Under the pieces are notes generated by a model, which was given only the letters and a program-made list of their open reading frames with translations, had not been told where the DNA came from and did no database searches. 64,000 bases of DNA, from NCBI GenBank assembly GCA_023614405.1, contig CM042694.1, positions 482,643,392-482,707,391 on the forward strand, read 5' to 3'. Within the stretch, counting starts at the first letter, position 1; each line of letters begins with the position of its first letter. The position numbers and the translations under genes are program-made. This document shows positions 33,870 to 44,200 of this stretch, in pieces. This DNA is from Avena insularis (Eukaryota; Streptophyta; Magnoliopsida; Poales; Poaceae).

Positions 33870-36037
33870 TTAGCTATCATTATTATTCTCATCACCATAA
33901 TCATCAAATATAGGAGGCATATTGTAATCATAATTAATTTCCTCCTCAACAGTAGGCGGACTGAAAATATCATATTCATCATTGCAATCATCATATATTG
34001 GAGGTATGGTATCATCATAAACAATAGAATAGTTATCTTCCAAAGTGTGTTCATTTGTAAACGTATCATCATTGGAAGGAACATGGATAGCACTAATAGT
34101 ATAGAAATTATTGATATCATCATTTTTAGAATTGGTAGCGAAGAGATTTTCAATATCAAAAGTAGTGTGATTTTCCCAATCATGGTCACTACTATAGGTA
34201 ATAGGCATAGGAACAACATCGAGTTCAGACTCATCAAAAACTATAATAGGAGCAACATGCTTAGGGGAAAATATTGTTTCCTCTCTCCTTTTACTCCTCC
34301 TCTTCTTCTTTTTCTTCTTCCCTTTAGGAGGGAGAGGCTTGAAAGGAAGCTTCTACATATACCCTGGTTTATTGTTAGAGACAATAGAAGAAACTTTGGA
34401 GGATTCCTTCTTTTCATTAATAAGATCAAAACACATATTAGTCATGTCATATTTTGGTAAAATCTCATCTTTTATAATATTTTGTATGTAAGTATTTGTG
34501 TGGAAATTATCAACACAATAAAGATGACAACCATGCATGACGCTGTTCATACCAAAAGCACTCATATCTACCAAAGAATTTTTTCTTGATAACTCTTCAC
34601 ACCCCAAAAATAATATAAGTTCATCATGCTGATTAGGAGTGATCATGTCATCACAATACAAACTTGTAGTACTCACTGGATTAGAAGGGCTATTATTATG
34701 GATTGGGCATTGAAAATTGAAATGACCCACTTCAAAGCAAAGTTCACAAATAAAAGGATAGACACACACTTTTTTACCAAGATCATTTAGAGCCCTATAC
34801 CATGTTCTAGTTTTTTCATTCCTGTGGGTGATACAATATTCTTCTTCAATTTGATTATTCTCACAAGGTCTATGTATTCCACAAAAATTAACATGCTTAT
34901 AAGAAATAGTACTTTCGGAGGTTTGAGCATGTTTATTGCTATCATTAATACCAATTTCATTTTCCATGCAAATGTCTTTAGAAGGATCATGATACATGTC
35001 CCATTTTTCTTTAGGAGCATTAATATGAGAAGCAAAGGCTCTAAAACAATCAATAAGAATTTGAGGATCAAGACCATATTTAGCACTAAGCTCTTGAAAA
35101 TCAGCAGTTTCAGCGAAAGACTTAATGCAATCATACTCATAGTTTATACCTGGTTCTTTACCTTTGTTGTTATCCCAATCTTCGGTATTGCTTTGAATTG
35201 GTTCAAGAAGATCCCACTTAGCTTTGACCTCCTTACTTGTGAAGGATCCCTCTAAACAAGTATCTAGATAGTCCTTGTAATGTCTTGAAAGCCTTGCATA
35301 GAAATTATTAATAACAATATTACTAGGGAGCTCATGAATGGGACATTTGAGCATTAGTGACTTCAATCTCCCCCATGCTTGGGCAATACTTTCTCCATCA
35401 TGTGGATGAAAATTATAAATGTAATTCCTATCTTTATGAATTTCACGAGGAGGATAAAATTTAGAGTAAAAGAGAGATTCAAGTTCCTTCCACTCCAAAT
35501 GATGAGGATCATCTAGTAGCTCATACCACTCCTTTGCTTTGCCCTTAAGTGAAAAAGGGAATAGCTTCCTCTTAACTTGGTTCATTGAAATACCTGCACA
35601 CTTGAACAAGTCGCATAATTTGTGTATAAAGAGTAAATGATCACCAGGATGGACAGTTCCATCTCCCAAATAACAGTTGTTCATAACATGTTCAACAATT
35701 TTATAGGTATTTTAAAAGAGATGCTTTCAGTATGTTGATTTAAAATATCACAAGTATCATTAGAATTACCACATATGGGAGATAAAGTATCATTAGAGAA
35801 AAGTTTCTTCTTTAAAGCTGGGGAACTAAAAAGATCATTTTCATAAAAACTAACTTCCCCAAGCTTAGACGTTTCCATAGCATTAGTAACAAAGGTGTTC
35901 AAAAGATTCATACTAATAACATTGCTATTAGCATGCAAAGAAAGTTCCATGGGTTTTTTAATTTTCTTTTCAGACAATTCATGTTCTACCTTAGGAAAAA
36001 TACTAAAAAGATCTCTAATTTTGTTGTTGTTTTCCAT
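33870..36037 (-). pseudogene. gag of the minus-strand Athila-type element (frameshift and stop)
   Basis: ATG at 36037 opens a frame to 35681; after a frameshift the main gag frame runs 35684 to 34353. After the TAG at 34353-34355 the same frame stays open to 33870. Motifs: GDGTVHPGDHLLFIHKLC, LKGKAKEWYELL, LMLKCPIHELPSN, NNFYARL, and a CCHC knuckle CELCFEVGHFNFQC (near 34700-34745). Past the stop comes a Lys/Arg-rich run (codons near 34300) and an acidic Asp/Glu/Tyr-rich tail. There is no protease signature. Gag would form the particle and bind RNA; the acidic tail has no known role. Confidence 0.87.
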
Positions 36038-36143
36038 TAAGCCTAACTAGTGAAAACAAGAAACAAAAAGACAAAATTGCAGAATCTAAAGGAAATAACT
36101 TCGAGCACTCACACCGGAGGATGTGAGTACCTTTTACCTTACC

Positions 36144-36161
36144 TCCCCGGCAACGACGCTA
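36144..36161 (-). promoter_or_regulatory. Degenerate tRNA-Asp primer binding site
   Basis: The minus strand reads TAGCGTCGTTGCCGGGGA, two mismatches from the tRNA-Asp complement TGGCGCCGTTGCCGGGGA. It lies 10 bases inside the 5' LTR edge at 36172. Confidence 0.82.
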
Positions 36162-36171
36162 GAAAATAGCT

Positions 36172-36941
36172 TGATGTCTACGCACTTCTATTCTTGTAGA
36201 CAGTTGTTGGACCTCCAAGTGTAGAGGTTTGTAGAACAACAACAAGTTTCCCTTAAGTGGATTACCCAAGGTTTATCGAACTCAGGGAGGAAGTGGTCAA
36301 AGGTATCCCTCTCAAGCAACCCTGCAATCAAGATACAAGAAGTCTCTTGTGTCCCCAACACACCCAATACACTTGTCACGTGTATAGGTGCACTAGTTCG
36401 GCGAAGAGATATTGAAATACAAGTGGTATGGATAATTATAAGTGGTAACGGTGCCAGCAAACAGCTTGACGGGAGGAAAAGACTAAAGGCAAAAAGATGG
36501 AAGCAAGCAAACATGTAACAGATCTAGTTGCAAACGGTGTTTCAATGTTTAGAAACAAGGCCTAGGGATCATACTTTCGCTAGTGAACACTCTCATATAA
36601 ATATCTTCTCTTCATGATACTACTCTGAACTACTCTCCGGTTGGACACTCTAATCCATGGTAGGGCTATAACAGCACTCCTCAAAGTTAGCTTTCCCCTC
36701 TAGATAACCCCTCACTATCACCTTGAGCACTAGATGGTTCCAACAAACACCACAATTTCATAGAGACATCCAACTCCAAATATAACTCATAACAAGTATT
36801 TGTAATCTCTAGCCTAAGTGCCACCACGGTGTGCACGCTGTCACTTTCACACACTTGGGGAGAGCAGAGATCTATTAAAGCACTTGAGTAGCAAGGTAGA
36901 TCTACTTGATTACAAAGCTCATGATAACAATATGATCATGC

Positions 36942-36977
<36 letters not shown>

Positions 36978-37599
36978 ACACATAGCTACCGGTAGAACCC
37001 TTAGCCTCGAGGAAGAACTACTCCCTCATCATCATGGGAATAAGCAACGGCGATGGAGATGGTGGTGGAGATCGATGGAGATGGCTCCGGGGGCACTTCC
37101 CCGTCCCGGTAGGGTGCCGGAGCAGAGACTTTCTGTTCCTCGAATCTCCCCTTCAGTGGCGGCGGTGCTGCGGAACTTTTCGTGGCTGGAGGATCGCTTC
37201 TCTAGGGTTTTTGTATCGGAGGCTTCTTATAGACGAAGGGGCAAGGTCGGTGGAGTGCCAGGGGGCCCACACCACCTAGTGGCGTGGCTAGGTGTCACCA
37301 GCACCACCATATGGTGTGGCCAGGCCCTGGCCCTCCTCCGTCTCTGCTTTGGGCTCCGTGAGTCTTCCGGTAAAATATTGACTTTGGCTTTTGTCCCGTC
37401 CAATTCCGAGAATGTTCATTTTCTGGCTTTTCTGGAACCAAAAACAGAAGAAAACATGCAACTAGCACTATGGCATCTTGTTAATAGGTTAGTCCCAGAA
37501 AATGCATAAAAGTATCTCAAAGTATGAACAAAACATAAGAAAGTAGATATAAAACAAGCATGGAACATCAAAAATTATAGATACGTTTACGACGTATCA
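36172..37599 (-). repeat. 5' LTR of the minus-strand Athila-type element (1428 bp)
   Basis: Element-strand TGATACGTCGT...AGACATCA. It contains an expanded (GA)n microsatellite at about 36944-36974. TSD GTAGC follows at 37600-37604. Confidence 0.92.
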
Positions 37600-37917
37600 G
37601 TAGCCAAATTTAAAATCTCTGTCGAGCGGCAAAATCACACACCGACCTTGAAGCATTTACCTCCCCACCGTTTCAAAAACTTTGAGGCTAAATATCTCAC
37701 TGGGGAGTACCACTTTTCTATTAATTATTATTTGGCCGGTAGCCAAATTCAAAATCTCTGTCGAGTGGCAAAATCAAACACTGACTTTGAAGCATTTCCC
37801 GCCCCACCATTTCAAAAACTTTGAGGCCAAATCTCCCACTAGGGAGTACCATTTTTTATCTTATTATTATTTGGCTGGTAGCCAAATTCAAAATCTTTGT
37901 CGAGCAGCAAAATCGAA
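37600..37917 (+). repeat. Tandem array of ~130 bp units, right part
   Basis: Continuation of the array at 29540-30111 after the inserted element: two full units from about 37601 and 37740 and a partial one from 37879. It merges into the CACTA-type subterminal region. Confidence 0.75.
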
Positions 37918-38116
37918 CACCAAACAGATCTACGACGGAACAAGTTTTTGTGGCTAAAGGGTGTGATCCGCCACGGTCCAAAAAATTCATGGTAGATTTT
38001 TTTTATGACGGGGTTTTACCATGAAGGCTATCCATCGTGGAAAACTTTTTAACCACGAAAACCGGGCCTTCAACCACAAAAATCATCCGTTGTAAAATCC
38101 AACTTTTCTTGTAGTG
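37918..38116. mobile_element. Terminal region and TIR of a CACTA-type DNA transposon
   Basis: The sequence ends AACTTTTCTTGTAGTG; its reverse complement CACTACAAGAAAAGTT is the classic CACTA terminal inverted repeat of grasses. Just inside are short subterminal repeats in both directions (CATGGTAGATTTT, CATCGTGGAAAA, ACCACGAAAA, ATCCGTTGTAAAA). The other end was not found; if the gene remnant at 25801-29330 and the tandem array belong to it, the element would reach back to about 23.6-24 kb. Confidence 0.65.
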
Positions 38117-39743
38117 ATATCGTGATTATTTTGGGTTCAATACTCCTACTCTAATCAAGTAGTTTCAAGTGTCTTTGAACTAAATCATTTATTTAAAAAG
38201 CGTCTAGGTTTTTAGAAAGTCTTTACTAGGATAAGTTTTTAGTTTAGACTTTGGCCAACAATAGCCTTAGCTCTATTATTAACCTATTTATGGTATACCT
38301 AGTCCTTATGGCTTACTTTCTAAGAATATTTTGGACTTATTTAGTCCAAACCACTCATAGTTTTATATCCCTTATTACATGTCTATTTTGGTACTTTGTA
38401 ACCACCTCATAATAATTTGGTCCTTGATTACCTTCTATTTGGGTTTTTGAAGTTAAGTTACCTAATATTTTTGAGTTTTTACCCTACTAAGATTCAGTGG
38501 ACTTCTTAACAACTCCTTCATTACATCTCCAACTTCTTGTAATTGATTAACTAAATATCTACCTCTTATTATCTTGATATAAAAATCTTGATTTCCACAA
38601 TGTCATACTCCCGAGAGTCTCATTAACCTTATGAAAATTAAGGTCTATCTGGATCATAGTTTAGGATTTCTCCTTAACCTTACTCCAGATATCGAATCTC
38701 GATGCTTAGTCATTATTCACTCTCCTCCTTGGGGTTTTCTAACACTCTATGACTCCTGAAGAAACAACCATGTGTTTATAGGATTAAGATCGGGTCTATT
38801 TGCAAGCCTGACTTCGTGAAACGTCTCGGAAGACGATCACTTTAATTTCATAAATCTTTAGATCTTTCTTAACTTAGGCCAATTCTTATGCTCTTTATAA
38901 TATACTAAGATGATCTCGGTAACTAAACTAGCAAAATACCAGCTGCAGATCCTCCTAAGATGTATGGACTATGAATCACCCTATAGATTTTTAGCTTCCT
39001 CCTGGTACTTTCTCTGAGATTTTAGAGCTTAAGTACCATTTCATTCCAACACTTCTTCCTTTACACCAGTTCAAGAAGATTCCATGAATTTAATTATTAC
39101 TACTTCATCAATTCTTTAGCAGTATCATCTACTTCAAGTAAACCTAGATTCACTATTTCCTATTACTTTATACCCTTTCTACACTAATTTTTCCTTTTGG
39201 GTTGCTGACTAATCATTAGTTGGAGTTACTCCATACTCCAAAGTAGTGTTGATACTCCTTATACCTTTCTCCTTTCTTCAAACCAACCTTTATCTCTACC
39301 CTTTGGAACTCGTCACTCCCTTACACGGATGCCATACTCTATCTAGATCTATATCATCAAGTACTAACTTGGTGATGCAACATACATTTGCACACCAAAT
39401 TGAAATTCATGTACAGACCCAGTCAAACAAGAAGATCCAAGAAAAACCAATGAAACCAAATAATACTCAAACATATACCATGTATTAAACATAGGTCAGA
39501 TACATATTACAACTCCCAACTACGGCAAGACACTCTCTTTGTACACTACCTCTTTATACTACAAGAGCTCTCTTGCCCATGTGAGCATGTTCTCACTTAT
39601 TTCAGCAAGCCTCTCAAACACTACAATATGCATTACCCAATATATACATTATTCAAGCACTCTACTTTACGGATCACTTCTTATTCTTACTCTTATCTCC
39701 CTCTTTAGTGCTTCTTGGATTTTCATCCATGATGGTGCAAAGT
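38117..39743. other. AT-rich DNA, probably internal region of the minus-strand element to the right
   Basis: No coding content that I can support. It lies downstream of the minus-strand ORF at 39744-41002 and before a CACTA end, so it is plausibly the non-coding interior of that retroelement, cut by the CACTA element. Confidence 0.35.
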
Positions 39744-41002
39744 CTAACGACTCCCTTCTAGTGCATAAGAACATCCAGGAGGTGCGTAATATTGATTAGA
39801 AGTACCTAGATTGAGATTAGCCATTGAAAAATGACTAGAATTTGCATGATCTCCTTCAGGATTCTCCTGTCTAGCTTCAAGCGCATCTTCAAAGTAAGAA
39901 GTATTCTTTGCCTTTTCCTTAATCCAGTCATACATATTGGTGTAATAACTACCAGCACATTCTTCGAGATCAATAGGGTTGTTACTAATCCCATATGAAC
40001 CATACGACTCCATAACATGGGAACGGGTCTCTACTCCTTTACCAGAATCATAAGGAATGGGATTTCCCAAGGTTCCATCATAAGGCTCTATTCCCTCTCC
40101 ATTATAATCCTCAACTGGAGTATTTGGACCAATTGGTTGCCAAGCTTTCTATTCAGCCTCATATTTCGTCCATGGGTCTTTAGGTTTCTGAGGTTCAACT
40201 TGATAAATATGCATAGACTTCAGATTGTGGATCATCAAACTCCGTTACTTCAAACACCTCCCCTGAAAAATCCTCAATGATAGTGGATCAAACACCTCCC
40301 CTAGCTTCTTGGTCATAGTCATAGTCATAGTCATCTAACTTATTGGATCATCAGAGTCATCTAAAGTCTTGTTTAGTACTTGAACATTCCGATGTGGATA
40401 TCAAGGTGCCATTTTTGCACTAACTTATTGGTCCAAACACCTCCCCTAGCGTCTTTATCTAACTTATTTCTATGTGCCATTGCTTTAGTAGGATCAGTAA
40501 AATCCTCAATGTTAGTGTCCAACTCCTAGACCAGCACTTGGTGAGTGTTATGGAAGGTATTAAACAAAGACCTATAAAGATCCATATACTCTATTGCTAG
40601 AGTAGGTTTAGTTCTTACTAGAGCAGAATGATATAACTCTGGTTCAGAACCGAAGGTTTCATGAGGTATAGCAGTATGGGTACTACCTACTAGTGCATAG
40701 GATTTTTGTTCCCTTATCATGGTTATGGCTGGTACTACTGCAATCTGATATGCTGCCGCCATACACCTTGCCTCTCCTAATGGCATTTCTCCATTCAGTC
40801 CTAACTTCTTGGGTAACATGATCATGACACGGTACTTAGCTAATACATGTCTGTCATAGAAACTGTAAACCTTGACGAGAAGTCGAGATTCATAATCTAG
40901 ACTCCATAGAAGTTGTCTGAGAGTATTGGTCCAATCACCTTCATAGTCATCTAAAGTCTTGTTTAGTACTTGAACATTCCGATGTGGATATTGAGGTGCC
41001 AT
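39744..41002 (-). pseudogene. ORF next to the PBS of a minus-strand Gypsy element (rearranged)
   Basis: Two minus-strand pieces appear to be parts of one gene: 41002-40526 (158 aa, from ATG; starts MAPQYPHRNVQVLNKTLDDY, includes LPKKLGLNGEMPLGEARCM and AITMIREQKSYAL) and 40070-39744 (108 aa; includes GSYGISNNPIDLEECAGSYY and NMYDWIKEKAKNTSYFEDAL). Between them about 70 bases at ~40350-40420 repeat the gene start (40945-41010), marking a local rearrangement. It begins about 240 bases after a tRNA-iMet PBS, where gag or an extra ORF is expected, but has no gag knuckle or pol motif. Family not recognised with certainty; similar unnamed proteins are common in Triticeae annotations, by my recollection. 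Confidence 0.5.
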
Positions 41003-41234
41003 TTTTGCACTATAGATAGGACATTATCATTATTCAAACTAAGTTAAAACTCATTGTTATTATTTAAAGATGCGTTATAATAAAGAATTATCGTACTAAC
41101 AACATGATGAGACTATTATTTAAAGATGCCTTATAATAAAGAATCATATCTCTAGAGAACTCTTTATCATTGCTAGAATCTTTCCTACAGGTTCTACCCA
41201 TTTACTAGGTTTCCAACCTAAGGTCAAAGCATAT

Positions 41235-41246
41235 GCTCTGATACCA
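41235..41246 (-). promoter_or_regulatory. Primer binding site, tRNA-iMet type (minus strand)
   Basis: The minus strand reads TGGTATCAGAGC, two bases after the LTR end CACCACA at 41249. This fixes the orientation of the element and identifies 41249-47413 as its LTR. Confidence 0.82.
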
Positions 41247-41248
41247 TC

Positions 41249-44200
41249 TGTGGTGACCCAGCATACCACTGCATGATGTAGTACACTATAGTCATTGACA
41301 TAACACCAATGAAACATTGTTCCACCAGTATTACATCCCTCATAGTGGTACAACAGAAACATAGCAGGTCCAAGACATGACTATAGTTAACAACTCGACT
41401 CTTTACAAAAGATCCAGAGAACACTCTAGGTTATAGAGGAAGAAAGAAATTTCTTACAAAGAAGAACTAGACATAACAACTCAGAACTATCATACTAAAC
41501 ACAGTAGTATATAACTATCTGGCTTGCAAATGCCGCTATTAGATTGTTGTATAGAAGTAGGTTCTATGGCTAGATATTATACTCCTATCTAATAAAAAAC
41601 TTTGATTTCACTTCAGTTGATGTATGTGATGTCTCCATTGACTTCATTGAAGATCCTGAGCCTTTGATGATGATTCCTTTGAGCATCAGTTGGTGTTGAA
41701 GTTGCATTCATCGGCTTTAGAATCTAGCAAGGGTTAAGAAGGTACATTTGAGTACGAGTGTACTCATCAAGTTCACTAAAAAGGAGTGTTTGATGCACTA
41801 TCTACAGCCACATACCATAGGTCATAGGCTATGTAGGTTTTCATAAACATTTCTTCCAAAAGTTGCTTTTATTATGAAAAGGTATGACCATCAGCCTTCA
41901 TAGGTTTACCAGAACTTCGTGGAGTTCCTTTTATGCCGCGTTCATAGCTCCTTCCCGGAATAGGGAGTAACATGTCACAATTTTATACACTCTGCAGAGG
42001 TGCATTACTTTACCCATAAGATATCTGTAACCATGTTGCACATCCGAGCGGACAACCCTTTCATACTTCCTTGTTATGAGGCCCGATATAAGGATCCAAG
42101 CCAATCACTGCCCTTCTCCGTGACCCCACATGCCCCCTTGGTGTACGCCATGCCCACATATTGAATTACAACAATGGGAAGTACAGACCATTATAAATGC
42201 CAGAACTACCGTGGGACGTTGAGGGATCCCACCCATATGTTGCATATCCTCTACGAATTACACTCACGCTACAAGGATAATAGCCACGACATGCACATCT
42301 GTTGATATGCGAAAGGAAGAAGATCAAGCTGACTTTTTCATCCAATTCCAAATCTCATGGTTAACGCGTATTATATGGCACAAGAATCGCTGGTGACATT
42401 GGTTGTTTAAGTCCTAGATAATATGTTCCTTTACCACCGAAACTGTAATAGTAAATTACTACCATTTGGTAAATAACCCATAATCATATAATTATGAAAA
42501 TAGAGTTTTCTGACCTTTTTGAAATGCAGGTGATGATAACATTTGAGTTGCAAATACTTGATATAAAATAACCAAGGTACATGAGCAAGTGTGACTTGCC
42601 TTTTGTGATTGCAAAATTATCCACTCACCATCTTTGAGACAATAGAAGATTCGATATCTGAAATCAGCATCATTGGTCTATTAAGGACTAATGTTTAAAG
42701 AAGCAATATGTATTATGCATAAGTAATGTAATGCATATTGCCAAATCCCGAGATAAGTCCCCAACAAAGTGGATGAGTTAAGCTTAGATGGTACCTTTAA
42801 GATTTGGTTATTCTTTGAGTTTATTTCGCAAGTAAAACACAATAGCCATCTAAGATGGAGGTTAATTTCTATCTAGTAACTAAGATGAAAGTTAATGTGT
42901 TGGGTGGTTAATAGTTGAAGGACTTATTATAAGATTGTTGTTTCAAGTGGAAAAACGAATAATTTTTGAAGAAAATTTTGTTTATAAGAAGTGTATCAAC
43001 CTTGAATAATTCGGTAATTAAGGTCATGGGTTATAACAGTTACATATGATGTTGAGTGATCATAATTTTGGATTGGTTTTATAACAGACCAAAGTTAACT
43101 ATAAAAGTAAATATGATTTTTTAAGTTTTGATGTTTAAGGTATTTCAGAACAAAGTTAACTATAAAAATATAAAGAGTTTTTAGACATGATATTTGTAAG
43201 TTTTGAGATTTAAGGTAAGTTTTAAAGCATAATTAAACTTAAGGTGTAATATGTCTAAATCATTATCAAGTTTAAGGCTTATTATTAAGAGTGTGATATC
43301 ATTCACTTCCAATTTAAGTAAATGATGAGTTTAGATTTAATTTGCTATTATGAAATTAATATGCAACTTATTAATGGAAGCATAATTACACGATCTTATT
43401 AATTTGTTAGGGTGTAAAGTCATGTTAGGTATGGTTAAGAGATAAAGATCATTCACCCTCAATATAAGTGAATGATGTATAAGGTTAGCTTAATGGTTAT
43501 TGGTTTAAATTTGATTTAAGATTTCAAAGGAGTATTATAAGTTAATAATTTACATTTAAGGAATTATAGTTATAATTTTGGATTTGGTGCCTAACTTGAA
43601 GGATTTTTTTTTAAAGAAATGTGGTTATTTCTTATTTAGGAGATAATTTTAAAGAATTAACAGAGGGGTTATCTCATTTTAATAAAATATATAAAGGAAG
43701 TTTTATTACCTAAGAACCTTAAAATGTTTGGAATAATATACTTAGTATTTTTCTAGTAAAATATACTTATTTAAGATCTTAAAAATGAATTTTATTTATT
43801 TTAAGTAATATCTTTATTTTTATAAAATTCCACAAGATTTCAATGTCCTAAAATATTTATTTCAAGTTTTATTTGTCTTAAAATAAGTTAACATTTTTAT
43901 AAAATGTTAAAATCATTTTTATATGCTAAAATGATTTTTATTCATCTTTAGAACTTTTCCTTATTTTTATAAATTTCATTTAGGGTTTTAGTAACTTTAA
44001 TATTTAGTTGTATTATATTTAACTTAAACAAACAAAGTTATATTTTTATTTGGTAGAGATTATATTTGTGGTCATTTTGATATAGTATAGGTATTTTTAA
44101 GAATTTCCTAGATTTAACTATATTTGTCTTGATTCCAAATATTCATAAGTACCTATATGTAATTTTAGGATTTTATTTTTATTTTCCATAGAAATTTTAA

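Larger units (their letters stand above)
30112..37599 (-). mobile_element. Complete non-autonomous Athila-type LTR retrotransposon, minus strand (7488 bp)
   Basis: In plus coordinates the ends read TGATGTCTACGC...GACGTATCA, so on its own strand it runs TGATACGTCGT...GTAGACATCA. LTRs are 36172-37599 (5') and 30112-31465 (3'), with TSD GTAGC. It has a degenerate tRNA-Asp PBS, a gag frame with zinc knuckle, and a long internal region without protease, RT or integrase. It is homologous in gag to the element at 17922-23124 but built differently. It split a pre-existing tandem array. Confidence 0.92.

Noticed and set aside
33659..34460. Long Ile/Leu/Met-rich hydrophobic frames on both strands suggesting membrane proteins
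   Set aside because: They are alternate-frame shadows of the Asp/Asn-rich gag tail; GAT/AAT-type codons read as ATG/ATT in another frame.
29540..37917. CRISPR-like array of ~130 bp direct repeats
   Set aside because: Plant context, repeats contiguous without unique spacers, and next to a CACTA terminus.
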